Source of the DNA: Shimia sp022448905
GTDB lineage: Bacteria; Pseudomonadota; Alphaproteobacteria; Rhodobacterales; Rhodobacteraceae
NCBI RefSeq assembly: GCF_047126315.1
Contig: NZ_CP138953.1
Location: 2,108,001-2,172,000, forward strand
DNA length: 64,000 nt
Direction of reading: 5' to 3'
Under the pieces are notes generated by a model. That model saw nothing but the letters and a program-made list of their open reading frames with translations, did no database searches and had not been told where the DNA came from. Positions 30,924-39,965 of the stretch are shown here, in pieces. Both the position numbers and the translations under genes were made by a program. How positions within the stretch are numbered: the stretch's first letter is position 1; each line of letters opens with the position of its first letter.

Positions 30924-33098
30924 TCAATCATCCGTATGGGTCAATTTGGGCACATCAGAAGCGCCTGCAGAACCGCGACCCGAGAGTGAAGGGTTCTCCA
31001 TGAAGAAACGGTGGCAGTTGAAGGCAAATTCACCTTCGGGCACCGGTGTGCGGTCAAAGCTTCCATCGGCGTTCATCACCCAACTTTGCGCCACATCGGC
31101 CATATTGGCGGCCATGACCTGCGACATGATCTGCGCTTTTACAGTGGCGTTTTTGACCTCTACCAGCGTTTCTACGCGGCGGTTGAGGTTGCGGCCCATC
31201 CAGTCAGCGGAGGACATGAAGACCCGCGCCTTTTTGTTCGGCAGGTCCTGCCCATTGGCAAAACAAACCAGGCGTGAGTGTTCGAGGAAACGTCCGACCA
31301 CGGATTTCACGCGGATGTTTTCAGACAGGCCTTTGATGCCGGGACGGAGGCAACAGATGCCGCGCACAATCAGGGAGATTTTCACACCCGCCTCGGAGGC
31401 GGTGTAAAGCGCGTCGATGACCTCTGCCTCAACCAGCGAGTTCATCTTGGCCCAGATCGCTGCGGGTTTGCCGGAGCGGGCGTTTTTAGCTTCCTGTTCG
31501 ATCAGCTCCAGAAGTTTGGGTTTCAGCGTGATAGGCGAGATCGCAAGGTTTTCGAGCGTGTCGGGTTCCACATAGCCGGAGAGGTAGTTGAAAACGCGGT
31601 TGGCGTCTCGCCCCAAGGCGGCGTCACAGGTGAAGAGGCTGACGTCGGTGTAAATCTTGGCGGTGATCGGGTGATAATTTCCGGTGCCGTAATGGGTGTA
31701 GGTCACCAGTTTGTCGCCTTCGCGGCGCACAACTGTGGAGATTTTGGCGTGGGTCTTCAGATCCAAGAAGCCATACACTACGTGCGCGCCTGCGCGTTCC
31801 AGTCGGCGGGATTGGCGAATGTTGGCGGCTTCGTCAAAACGGGCTTTCAGCTCCACCAGCGCGGTGACGGATTTGCCGTCTTCGGCTGCCTCACAAAGCG
31901 CCTCCACGATGGGGGAGTTTTTGGAGGTGCGATACAGCGTCTGTTTGATCGCAACCACATTGGGATCACGTGCGGCCTGTTGCAGGAAGCGCACCACCAT
32001 GTCGAAGGTCTCATAGGGGTGGTGCAGCAGCATGTCTTTCTGCTGGATGGCGGCAAACATATCGCCGTCAAAGTCCTGTACACGCTCTGGCACACGTGGC
32101 GCAAATGACGGCCACAGCAGGTCAGGACGGGTGTCCACAACCATTTCCTTGAGGTCAGCCAAGCCAATCATACCGTCGATGTCGACCACTTCGTCGCCGG
32201 TGACTTCGAGCTCTTCCATGATCAGTTTTTTCAGGCTGGATGGCGCGTCAGATGTGATTTTCAGGCGCACCACTTCGCCCCGACGGCGACGTTTCAGCGC
32301 CACTTCAAATTCACGCACGAGGTCTTCGGCTTCGTCTTCGACCTCCAGATCGCTGTCGCGTAATACGCGGAAGGCGCAGTGGCCTTTGGCTTTGTAGCCG
32401 GGGAAGACGCTGTCCAGATGCAGGATCAAAAGCTCTTCGAGAGGCAGGGCTCGTAGGGTGCCGTCCGGGGAGGGCAGGAAGACAAAGCGGTCGATTTGGT
32501 GGGGGATCGGCAGGAGCGCCTTGAGGCTGCGCTTGTTTTTCTTGCGTTCCAGTTGCAGCGCCAGAGAGAAGCCGGTGTTGGGAATGAACGGGAAGGGGTG
32601 CGCCGGGTCGATGGCCAGCGGCGACAACATCGGGAACACGCGATTCATGAAGACGTCTGCGAGGAAGTCGCGATCTTCGTCGGTGAGCGCGTCGCGTTGC
32701 AGGATGTGGATGTCTTGCGCTTTGAGCTCGTCACGCAGGCTGTTGAACATGCGTTGCTGTTCTTGCAGGAGGTTGCGAGCGTCGGCGTTGATCAGGACCA
32801 GTTGTTCGGCCGGCGACAGGCCATCCTGCGCCGGATTGTTGTGCCCTTCGCGGACCAGCTCGCGCAGACCGGCCACGCGGACGGTGTAGAATTCGTCGAG
32901 GTTGGTGGCAGAGATCGACAGGAACCGCAGGCGCTCCAGCAGAGGCACGCGTGGGTTTTCGCTTTCCTCCAGCACACGCCAGTTAAAGCTGAGCCAGCTC
33001 AGTTCGCGGTTGAAGAAACGGTCCGGGCCGTTGCGGTCCAGATCAGGCAATGCGACGGGTTCGGGGAAATCGGATTTCAAAAAGTCAGCTTGGGTCAT
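30924..33098 (-). CDS. ppk1: Polyphosphate kinase 1
   Basis: A 724-residue enzyme that reversibly polymerises the gamma-phosphate of ATP into polyphosphate. The N-terminal domain starts FFNRELSWLSFNWRVLEES. The head domain and two phospholipase-D-like C-terminal domains follow. The autophosphorylated His lies in YTHYGTGNYHP and the second conserved His in FLEHSRLVCFANG. Length is typical. ppx follows 66 bases downstream. Confidence 0.95.
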   Translation of the reverse strand: MTQADFLKSDFPEPVALPDLDRNGPDRFFNRELSWLSFNWRVLEESENPRVPLLERLRFLSISATNLDEFYTVRVAGLRELVREGHNNPAQDGLSPAEQLVLINADARNLLQEQQRMFNSLRDELKAQDIHILQRDALTDEDRDFLADVFMNRVFPMLSPLAIDPAHPFPFIPNTGFSLALQLERKKNKRSLKALLPIPHQIDRFVFLPSPDGTLRALPLEELLILHLDSVFPGYKAKGHCAFRVLRDSDLEVEDEAEDLVREFEVALKRRRRGEVVRLKITSDAPSSLKKLIMEELEVTGDEVVDIDGMIGLADLKEMVVDTRPDLLWPSFAPRVPERVQDFDGDMFAAIQQKDMLLHHPYETFDMVVRFLQQAARDPNVVAIKQTLYRTSKNSPIVEALCEAAEDGKSVTALVELKARFDEAANIRQSRRLERAGAHVVYGFLDLKTHAKISTVVRREGDKLVTYTHYGTGNYHPITAKIYTDVSLFTCDAALGRDANRVFNYLSGYVEPDTLENLAISPITLKPKLLELIEQEAKNARSGKPAAIWAKMNSLVEAEVIDALYTASEAGVKISLIVRGICCLRPGIKGLSENIRVKSVVGRFLEHSRLVCFANGQDLPNKKARVFMSSADWMGRNLNRRVETLVEVKNATVKAQIMSQVMAANMADVAQSWVMNADGSFDRTPVPEGEFAFNCHRFFMENPSLSGRGSAGASDVPKLTHTDD

Positions 33099-33346
33099 GT
33101 CACTCTCATGCCATTGGCAGGTAACGAGAAGATGACTTTAGGCGGGAATGTGCGGAGGGTCCAGAGAGCTGCGCGGGGCAGGGTGTCGCGGTGTGTCGGA
33201 AACGGATTTAGCCAGGGCTAATCGACAAGTGCGCCAAGCGCGTGTTTAGCAGACTATTTTTAAGTCACTAAGTTCCGACCTCTACTGGAAATTCGGTATG
33301 CAACTGCATACATAGAGGGGGTAGAATTGAGATTAGAAAGGTACGA

Positions 33347-33739
33347 ATGGAAAATCTGTTTTTTGTTTTTGTTATTGCTGCAGTCGCATTTTGGATCGGC
33401 CGTCGATCTAAGCAGTCACCCAATTCCGAAAACGATCGATTTTCCCATTCCCCAATTCAATCATCACAAGACACTTCGGAGGAACCGTCAGAGCGTATTG
33501 CAATGAACGGTCAGCGCGCCTTTACCCTCATATTCATCTGTGGATGGATCATCGCTTGGTCAGCGGGCATCTTTATGGCGGCGACAGCGTTTCTTGGTTC
33601 ATTTGGCGCCGGGTTTGAAACCGTTTTTCTAGGCGGTTGGCTGCTTGCGGCTATTGCCGGATGGTTTTTTGCCGCCAACACCATTTTCAAGCTGGCGACT
33701 GGAAAACCAATCAAGGGCCGCGACGGAAACTATTACTGA
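33347..33739 (+). CDS. Hypothetical inner-membrane protein
   Basis: A 130-residue protein with an N-terminal transmembrane helix (about 3-18), a Ser/Asn-rich hydrophilic stretch (20-55) and two further helices (about 58-82 and 90-115). No family recognised. It lies on the opposite strand between ppk1 and hda, genes usually adjacent in Rhodobacterales, and uses more AT-rich codons than they do, suggesting a later insertion. A weak AAAGGTAC-type ribosome site precedes the ATG. Confidence 0.55.
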   Translation: MENLFFVFVIAAVAFWIGRRSKQSPNSENDRFSHSPIQSSQDTSEEPSERIAMNGQRAFTLIFICGWIIAWSAGIFMAATAFLGSFGAGFETVFLGGWLLAAIAGWFFAANTIFKLATGKPIKGRDGNYY

Positions 33740-33768
33740 ACGCCTTGTGTTCATCCAGTGCTGTAGCC

Positions 33769-34437
33769 TTAAGAGTGTTCCAGAACCCGTTTGGCAAGCG
33801 CTTTGGTGATGGGGCGTTTTTCGCTGAGCGACAGTTGATCCAGCGCTTCGACAACATGGGCGACGTTGGCAAAACTGCGGTCCATGTGTTTGGCGATATA
33901 GCTCAGCACATCGGGTGTGGGCATCAGCTGACGGTCGCCAAATTGTTTGGCCATCACGGCCATCAGCAGCACGTCGTCGGGTTGGTCCAATGTAGCGACG
34001 GTGGTGCCCTGCATGCGCGACAGCAGGTCCGGCAGGGTCAATCCCCATTGCAGTGGTGCGCCCACGCCGGTGAGGAGGAGCGTGTTGCCTTCGGCCAGGG
34101 TCAGGTTGTGCAGGTGGAATAAGGCGGTTTGTGCGTCCGGATTGTCGGCAATCAGATGCACGTCTTCCACCGCGACTGGCGTTTTTGCCAAAGCAGGCAC
34201 ATCGTCTTTAGTGAGGTCGGCGGCCGCCACAACTTGGGCGTTTGCTAGGGCGGCCCAGACCTGGGTCAGATGGGTTTTCCCTGCACCAGCCGGGCCGGAG
34301 AGCACCAGTTTTCCACCGGCCCAGTTGGGCCACAGATCGACCAGACCAAGCGCCATGGCGTTGGTCGGGCTGACAAAGAAATCATCACGCCCAAGGGCTG
34401 CCCGGACGGGCAGGTCGAAGTTCAGCTGCTCAGCCAT
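33769..34437 (-). CDS. hdaA: Hda/DnaA-related regulator of replication initiation
   Basis: A 222-residue AAA+ protein related to DnaA domain III but lacking the DNA-binding domain. It begins with a clamp-binding-like sequence (QLNFDLPV). The Walker A is GPAGAGKTH and the sensor region is LLSRMQGTT. It would promote hydrolysis of DnaA-ATP after initiation through the sliding clamp. It is six bases downstream of the AI-2E-type permease gene, a common alphaproteobacterial arrangement. Confidence 0.88.
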   Translation of the reverse strand: MAEQLNFDLPVRAALGRDDFFVSPTNAMALGLVDLWPNWAGGKLVLSGPAGAGKTHLTQVWAALANAQVVAAADLTKDDVPALAKTPVAVEDVHLIADNPDAQTALFHLHNLTLAEGNTLLLTGVGAPLQWGLTLPDLLSRMQGTTVATLDQPDDVLLMAVMAKQFGDRQLMPTPDVLSYIAKHMDRSFANVAHVVEALDQLSLSEKRPITKALAKRVLEHS

Positions 34438-34443
34438 TTGGAT

Positions 34444-35529
34444 TTATTCGGCGTCCTGTGCGCTTGCTTGGTCGGTCTCGCTGCGCCCTTTGTAGAGCGT
34501 GGAAGACATGTATTGTCCGGTGACAAAACGTGCAAGCACTCCGAGCGCTGCGGCAACAGGCACAGCAACCAACATGCCGACAAAGCCAAACAGCGCGCCA
34601 AAAACCGATAAGGCCAACAGCAGCCAGACGGGATGCAGGCCGACGGATTTGCCAACAAGCTTAGGGGTGAGAACATTCCCTTCGATCATTTGGCCGGTGG
34701 CAAAAATCGCCGCAACGAGGCCGATTTGCAGCCAGTCTCCCCAAAATTGGAAAAGCGCGAGGCCGATCGCCAATACGCCACCAATCAGGGCACCAAGGTA
34801 AGGGATGAAGGTCACAAGACCAGCGATGAACCCCACAACAAGACCAAAGTTCAGCCCAACGATGATCAAAGCCACAGCATAGTATGTGCCCAGGATCAGA
34901 CAAACGGTGCCCATGCCGCGCACAAAGCTTGCCAGGGTTTTGTCGATGTCTTTTGCCAGGCGACGGATTGTGGGGGCGTGGTCGCGGGGCAGGAGTTTGT
35001 CAACTTCGGCGACCATACGGTCCCAATCCAAAAGGAGGTAGAAGGCCACCACGGGCACAATCACCAGCAGGACAACAACATTGATCAGCGAAGCTGCCGA
35101 GCTGAGTGCTGATTGCAGGAAGTCTCCTCCGCGGTCTTGCAAGAAGTCGCCGACTTTCTGCAGCGACTGATGCATCATGGAGTCTTGCTGCAACAAGCTT
35201 GGAAAGCGTTCTGCGACAAAGACACGGAGCTGCGCAAAGGCCTCTGGTAGAGTTTTCACCAACTCTTCGGTTTGCTGGATCAGGGACGGGATGATGGCAA
35301 GGATGCCGATCACAAAGATCAACACGCCGAAGAGTGTGATAACGGTTGTCGAGGCAGCGCGGGACAGGCCTTTGGCTTCCAGCTTGTCGGCCAGCGGATC
35401 GAGGAAGTAGGCGATGGCGCCGCCCAATACAAAGGGCAGCAAGACATCGCCAAGCGCCCAAAGCACCACGGCAAAGACAACTACAAAAATTCCCCAGAAC
35501 TGAAACTGTTTGTGGGCGGGAAGGGCCAT
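34444..35529 (-). CDS. AI-2E family (PerM/YhhT-like) membrane transporter
   Basis: A 361-residue membrane protein with about eight transmembrane helices. Typical features are FVLGGAIAYFLDPLADKLE near the start, the central amphipathic region, and the glycine-rich GFIAGLVTFIPYLGALIGGVLA and LVGKSVGLHPVWLLLAL segments (first noted in two parts: FIPYLGALIGG and GLHPVWL). Members export AI-2 or act as Na+/H+ antiporters; substrate is unknown here. I use the ATG at 35529; a frame from 35592 adds 21 hydrophilic residues and cannot be excluded. Confidence 0.85.
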   Translation of the reverse strand: MALPAHKQFQFWGIFVVVFAVVLWALGDVLLPFVLGGAIAYFLDPLADKLEAKGLSRAASTTVITLFGVLIFVIGILAIIPSLIQQTEELVKTLPEAFAQLRVFVAERFPSLLQQDSMMHQSLQKVGDFLQDRGGDFLQSALSSAASLINVVVLLVIVPVVAFYLLLDWDRMVAEVDKLLPRDHAPTIRRLAKDIDKTLASFVRGMGTVCLILGTYYAVALIIVGLNFGLVVGFIAGLVTFIPYLGALIGGVLAIGLALFQFWGDWLQIGLVAAIFATGQMIEGNVLTPKLVGKSVGLHPVWLLLALSVFGALFGFVGMLVAVPVAAALGVLARFVTGQYMSSTLYKGRSETDQASAQDAE

Positions 35530-35613
35530 AAGCGCTGCACTCCGGTCTGTCGCGTTGCGCACAGTGATCGCGCAAGCGGGCAAGGGTTGCAAGCCTTTGA
35601 CGTCGTTGGCGTG

Positions 35614-37287
35614 TTAGCGTGTGGTCAATGCGCAGAGATCCGCGCGCCGGATCGGCTTGGCCAGACAGTGGTCAAAGCCCGCATCCAGATAGCTGGCAAT
35701 ATGCTCCGGGAAGACATTGGCGGTGACAGCGACCATTTTGGGCTGGGCCGCGCCGTCGTCCCTGCCGCGCAAAGAGCGGGCTATCTGGTCGCCGGTCAAA
35801 CCAGGCATGCGGATGTCGATAAACAGGGCGTCAAAGCTCTCAGACAAAGCGGCCTGAAGAGCCGTGTTACCATCGGAGGCACAAACAACCTCTGCCCCCA
35901 TGCTTTCGAGCATACGGGACAGCACCATGCGATTCACCGAGCTGTCGTCGGCGACAAGGGCGCGCTGACCCGCAAAGGCATTGGCCATTTTGGCGTGTCG
36001 CAGGTCTTTTTCGTCAAGCGCGTTTGCCACGGGCATCGGCACCCAAGTTGCAAAGGTCGTGCCTTGCCCAGGGGTACTGTCGACTTCGATTTGCCCCTGC
36101 ATGAGGGTAACCAAACGTTTCACAATCGGCAGGCCCAGACCTGTGCCGCCTTTGCGACGGGCCACAGTGGTGTCCGCCTGCGAATAAGCCGAGAAGACTT
36201 CAGACAGTTGCTCTGCACTCATGCCGCAGCCGGAATCCCTGACCGTTGCGCTGATCGTGTCCGGTTTGGCTTCCAAAGACACGTGAATGGTGCCGCTGTC
36301 GGTGAATTTCACCGCGTTGCTCAGCAGGTTGCCCAACACCTGACGCAGGCGGAACTCGTCTCCCAGACGGGGTGCGCCATTTTCGGTATCACTGGCTTCG
36401 ACCACCAGTTTGACCCCTTTGCACTCCGCCGAGGCGCGGTGCAGGGCGATCACGTCGACCACAGCGGCGCGCAGATCAAAGGGGCGGTTTTCCAGATCGA
36501 GTTTGCCGGCATCGATTTTGCTGAGGTCCAGAGAATCGTTTAGCGTGCGCAGCAATCCTTGCGTGGAGCTGTCCATGGTTTGCAGCAGTTCTGGGATAGA
36601 GTCGCTTAGAGGAGCGTCTTCCAGTTCTGCCGAGAGCAGGTCCATAGAGCCGATGATTCCGTTGAGAGGCGTGCGGATTTCATGGGCCATATGTGCGAGA
36701 AAGTCCTCGCGCGCGCTGGCAGCTTCCTGGGCCTCGAATTTTGCAATTTCGGCGGTGCGAAGCGCGTGTTTCAGCGCAATCTGTTCGTTCACGCAGAGTG
36801 CCAGCTGGTGCAGTTTTTGCTGCTCGTCTTGTCTCCAATCGCGCGGAGTGTCGTCGATGGCGCATAAGGCACCAATGCAAGTGCCGTCCGGCAAGCTGAT
36901 CGGCATGCCGAGGTAGGCAATGATGTTGAGCGCATCCACAGCGCCATTGTGTTTGAGCACCGGATGTTCGCGCGCGTTTGCCACGACCAGTGGCTTGTCA
37001 CTGGCGCGGACGTGCTGGCAAAAGGAATGAGTCAGTGGCGTTTGCCTGGCGGTTGCCCATGGTTCCGGTAAGCCAAATTGACTTTTAAAATACTGGCGGT
37101 CGCGGCCGGGCTGCACAATGGACACCAACGCCACCGGCACATTCATCACGGTGCGGGTAAGCGATGTGAGATTGTCGAAGGCGGATTCAAACTCTGCGTC
37201 GACAAGCCCGAGGTCCGTCAACAGCCCGTCATTTGCGGGTTTGGGATCAATTCTTGATGCCACCGAAGTGTTCATAGTCCAGCTCAC
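35614..37287 (-). CDS. Hybrid sensor histidine kinase with GAF and receiver domains
   Basis: A 557-residue cytoplasmic protein without membrane segments. A GAF domain occupies about 36-170, the HisKA dimerisation domain holds His202 (MAHEIRTPLNG), the ATPase domain has the N, G1 and G2 boxes (NLLSNAVKF, DSGCGM, GGTGLGLPI), and a C-terminal receiver carries the phospho-acceptor Asp in ALFIDIRMPG. Without a separate output domain it probably passes phosphate to an Hpt or acts as a decision module. Start GTG at 37287 or ATG at 37275; no partner regulator is adjacent. Confidence 0.9.
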   Translation of the reverse strand: MSWTMNTSVASRIDPKPANDGLLTDLGLVDAEFESAFDNLTSLTRTVMNVPVALVSIVQPGRDRQYFKSQFGLPEPWATARQTPLTHSFCQHVRASDKPLVVANAREHPVLKHNGAVDALNIIAYLGMPISLPDGTCIGALCAIDDTPRDWRQDEQQKLHQLALCVNEQIALKHALRTAEIAKFEAQEAASAREDFLAHMAHEIRTPLNGIIGSMDLLSAELEDAPLSDSIPELLQTMDSSTQGLLRTLNDSLDLSKIDAGKLDLENRPFDLRAAVVDVIALHRASAECKGVKLVVEASDTENGAPRLGDEFRLRQVLGNLLSNAVKFTDSGTIHVSLEAKPDTISATVRDSGCGMSAEQLSEVFSAYSQADTTVARRKGGTGLGLPIVKRLVTLMQGQIEVDSTPGQGTTFATWVPMPVANALDEKDLRHAKMANAFAGQRALVADDSSVNRMVLSRMLESMGAEVVCASDGNTALQAALSESFDALFIDIRMPGLTGDQIARSLRGRDDGAAQPKMVAVTANVFPEHIASYLDAGFDHCLAKPIRRADLCALTTR

Positions 37288-37646
37288 TTGTTACCAATCA
37301 GAAGGGGGGCAGTAGACATCGCAGCGAAATCTGCACCGTGGCGTGGCCTGCCAGTTGACCGAAACACGGAACGAAAAGTACCCAAGCGAATGCAAAGAGC
37401 GCCCCTCCCGGGTTTGATCAAAAGCCAAAAGCGTTTACAGCGGCCTAATTTATCGTGTGTCTTTGTAAATTCTTTTTCGCTCCGCGGGTGGGTTTGTAAA
37501 ACTTCTGGTGGGAGGCTCGAAAGACCAAGCCCATTGCGACGACGCTGCATGGCTTGCCTCGCCAGCCTGATTGGGCTAGCCCAAGGCAGATGTTTTGAGA
37601 TGGCTGTTCCATACGTGAGCAGCCCAAGCCGAGAGAGTGAGTGCCG
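37288..37646. promoter_or_regulatory. Divergent intergenic region with 14-bp palindrome (359 bp)
   Basis: Separates the leftward kinase gene from proS. No supported gene lies in it. It includes the perfect palindrome TTGGGCTAGCCCAA at 37571-37584, about 60 bases before the proS start, which could be a binding site for a dimeric regulator or part of a leader. The promoters for both genes must be here. Confidence 0.45.
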
Positions 37647-38999
37647 ATGCGCCTGTCCCGCTATTTTCTGCCTGTGCTGAAGGAAACCCCTGCAGACGCA
37701 CAGATTGTCAGCCACCGTTTGATGCTGCGTGCCGGTATGATCAAACAGTCCAGCGCGGGGATTTATTCCTGGTTGCCGCTGGGCTTCAAAGTGCTGCGCA
37801 AGATCGAGAATATTGTGCACGAAGAGCAGATCCGTGCGGGCCACATTCCGATGCAGATGCCGACGTTGCAGTCTGCCGAGCTTTGGAAAGAGAGCGGGCG
37901 CTATGACGCTTACGGCGAAGAGATGCTACGCATCAAGGACCGTCATGACCGTGACATGCTCTACACGCCAACTGCAGAAGAGCTGATCACCGATATTTTC
38001 CGCAGCAATGTGAGCTCTTACAAAGACTTGCCGCTGACCATGTATCAGATTCAGTGGAAGTTCCGCGACGAGATCCGTCCGCGTTTTGGCGTGATGCGCG
38101 GGCGCGAGTTCTACATGAAAGACGGTTATAACTTTGATCTGAGCAAAGAAGACGCGCTGCATGCATACAACCGCCACTTGGTGAGCTATCTGCGAACCTA
38201 TGAGCGGATGGGGCTTCAGGCGATCCCGATGCGCGCGGATGGTGGGCCGATTGGGGGCGACTATACCCACGAGTTCCTGGTGCTGGCCGAAACCGGTGAG
38301 TCAGAAGTGTTTTACGATTCCGCTGTGACCGACCTGACTTTTGGCGATCGCGAGATTGACTACGACAGCGTGGAGCAGTGTCAGGGCGTGTTGGAGGAGT
38401 TCACCACCAAATACGCACGCACCGATGAGACCCACGACGAGGCGCTGTTTAACGAGGTTCCTGAGGAACGCCGGCGCACAGCGCGGGGCATCGAAGTGGG
38501 CCAGATCTTCTACTTCGGCACCAAGTATTCCGACGCGCTGGGCGCGCAGGTGCAGACCGCGGAAGGCGAGAAAGTCTCCGTGCATATGGGCAGCCACGGC
38601 ATTGGCGTGAGCCGCCTGCTGGGTGCGATCATCGAAGCCAATCACGACGACAACGGCATCATCTGGCCGGAAGGTGTGACCCCGTTCCACGCAGGCATCG
38701 TGAACCTGAAGCAGGGTGATGAAGCGGCGGACACGGCCTGTGAAGGGCTGGAGAAGGCATTGGTCGCTGCGGGGCTGGAGCCGCTGTATGACGACCGCAA
38801 AGAGCGTGCGGGCGGCAAGTTTGCCACCATGGATCTGATTGGTCTGCCGTGGCGCATCACCGTTGGCCCGCGTGGGTTGAAAAACGGTGTGGTCGAGCTG
38901 ACCTGTCGCCGCACTGGCGAGAGCGAAGAGTTGGCGCCAGAAGCGGCTGTGGCCAAGCTGATTGAGATCTATGCGGATCACCGTGTGACTGGTCTCTGA
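37647..38999 (+). CDS. proS: Prolyl-tRNA synthetase
   Basis: A 450-residue class II aminoacyl-tRNA synthetase charging tRNA-Pro. Motif 1 region YSWLPLGFKVLRKIENIV, motif 2 FRDEIRPRFGVMRGREFYMKD (as FRDEIRPRFG and REFYMKD) and motif 3 in SHGIGVSRLLGAI are present, with a C-terminal anticodon-binding domain. It lacks the editing insertion found in the long bacterial form, as is usual in alphaproteobacteria. ATG at 37647 chosen over GTG at 37641 from the family start MRLSRYFLPVLKE. Confidence 0.95.
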   Translation: MRLSRYFLPVLKETPADAQIVSHRLMLRAGMIKQSSAGIYSWLPLGFKVLRKIENIVHEEQIRAGHIPMQMPTLQSAELWKESGRYDAYGEEMLRIKDRHDRDMLYTPTAEELITDIFRSNVSSYKDLPLTMYQIQWKFRDEIRPRFGVMRGREFYMKDGYNFDLSKEDALHAYNRHLVSYLRTYERMGLQAIPMRADGGPIGGDYTHEFLVLAETGESEVFYDSAVTDLTFGDREIDYDSVEQCQGVLEEFTTKYARTDETHDEALFNEVPEERRRTARGIEVGQIFYFGTKYSDALGAQVQTAEGEKVSVHMGSHGIGVSRLLGAIIEANHDDNGIIWPEGVTPFHAGIVNLKQGDEAADTACEGLEKALVAAGLEPLYDDRKERAGGKFATMDLIGLPWRITVGPRGLKNGVVELTCRRTGESEELAPEAAVAKLIEIYADHRVTGL

Positions 39000-39028
39000 T
39001 CCAAGCAGGCAGATTAAGTGAAAATGGA

Positions 39029-39058
39029 AAGGCCCCGCGCTATGCGAGGGCCTTTTTT
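39029..39058 (+). terminator. Rho-independent terminator of proS
   Basis: AAGGCCC (39029-39035) pairs with GGGCCTT (39048-39054) around a CGC/GCG inner pair, followed by a run of T to 39058. It lies 30 bases after the proS stop and directly before the convergent membrane protein gene. Confidence 0.85.
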
Positions 39059-39060
39059 AA

Positions 39061-39471
39061 TTATGCAGCAACGGGGTGGGCTGGCTTACGCACTGGCAGG
39101 GATTGGAGCACGGCAAAGGTTAGCTCGATCACGAGGAAGCCCCAGATCAATGGGCTGGCACCGTTGAGCAGTGCGTTCAGCATCCACGCTGAAAAGAGCC
39201 AGCGGCCAATGGCATCATACCGCGCGAGCTTTGGATTATTGAGGCGTATACGCACAATGGACCAGACGATCACCACGGACCCCGTGAAGTTGGCAAAGAG
39301 AATGGCGTAGGTGTTGAGTTCCGGCAGCGGCGCAAGACCGGCGGCGGCATGGGCGCCGTTCATGGCGCTCCAGAACAAGCCCAGCGTGATCGGTGTCATA
39401 TAGGGCCAGGTGATCAGCAGATCATACCAAGACGAAATCCGGTACAGGCGGTGAAAAGCGGAGGGTGACAT
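39061..39471 (-). CDS. Hypothetical membrane protein, likely MerR target
   Basis: A 136-residue protein with about four hydrophobic segments (22-42, 55-75, 88-106 and 108-125). I do not recognise the family. It is divergent from a MerR-type regulator, and the promoter region between them has a long dyad with widely spaced -35 and -10 elements reading towards this gene, the usual design of a MerR-activated promoter. It is therefore likely the target of that regulator. Confidence 0.6.
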   Translation of the reverse strand: MSPSAFHRLYRISSWYDLLITWPYMTPITLGLFWSAMNGAHAAAGLAPLPELNTYAILFANFTGSVVIVWSIVRIRLNNPKLARYDAIGRWLFSAWMLNALLNGASPLIWGFLVIELTFAVLQSLPVRKPAHPVAA

Positions 39472-39513
39472 GGTGCATCCTTTGTCAGTTGCGTTGGATG
39501 CGGGGAGGTGTAA

Positions 39514-39535
39514 ACCTTGGAGTTAAGTCCAAGGT
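39514..39535 (-). promoter_or_regulatory. MerR-type operator/promoter
   Basis: ACCTTGGA (39514-39521) and TCCAAGGT (39528-39535) form an 8-bp dyad with a six-base centre GTTAAG. On the minus strand TTGACC precedes and TTTACA follows with about 18-19 bases between them. MerR activators typically bind dyads within such long spacers. It would drive the membrane protein gene ending at 39061. Confidence 0.65.
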
Positions 39536-39546
39536 CAAGGGGAAAA

Positions 39547-39936
39547 ATGATGCGGATCGGGGCGTTGGCCGAGGCGAGTGGCGTGAGCCGTGACACACTG
39601 CGATATTATGAAAAACAAGGGCTTATCCACGCGGACCGGTGGCCAAACGGCTATCGCGACTATCCTGAAGGCATGGTCGAGATGGTGCGGCTGATCCGGC
39701 AGGGGCAAGCGTTGGGGTTTTCGCTTAAGGAGATCGGCGCTTTGGTGCAGGGGCTTGGCGGTGGGCTGTCGCAGGCCGAAGTGGAGACCCTGCTGCGCGG
39801 CAAGCTGGCGGAGATTGATGCGCGGATGCAAGAGCTTAGCGACCTGCGAGCGGTGGTGGCGCGGCGGCTGGCAAAGGCGTGCCCGTTGGGACTGGATGCG
39901 CCGGGATCGCTTGACCCTAAGCGGGTGGCCTCATAG
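39547..39936 (+). CDS. MerR-family transcriptional regulator
   Basis: A 129-residue regulator with the N-terminal MerR winged HTH (IGALAEASGVSRDTLRYYEKQGL, in the first 25 residues, then YPEGMVEMVRLIRQGQALGFSLKEI) and a dimerisation coiled coil. The C-terminus has one Cys (KACPLGLD) but not the paired cysteines of a clear metal sensor, so the signal is unknown. ATG at 39547; a second ATG is at 39550. It probably acts at the dyad 39514-39535. Confidence 0.87.
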   Translation: MMRIGALAEASGVSRDTLRYYEKQGLIHADRWPNGYRDYPEGMVEMVRLIRQGQALGFSLKEIGALVQGLGGGLSQAEVETLLRGKLAEIDARMQELSDLRAVVARRLAKACPLGLDAPGSLDPKRVAS

Positions 39937-39965
39937 GGTCGCGCCAACCAAGAACCGGAGCAGTT

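Noticed and set aside
31278..32108. A 276-codon open frame antisense to ppk1
   Set aside because: It lies wholly within the coding strand of a certain gene, has no ribosome site and shows the composition of a reverse-frame shadow.
35272..36543. A 423-codon open frame spanning the AI-2E permease and histidine kinase genes on the opposite strand
   Set aside because: It is antisense to two well-supported genes and has no domain or signal of its own.
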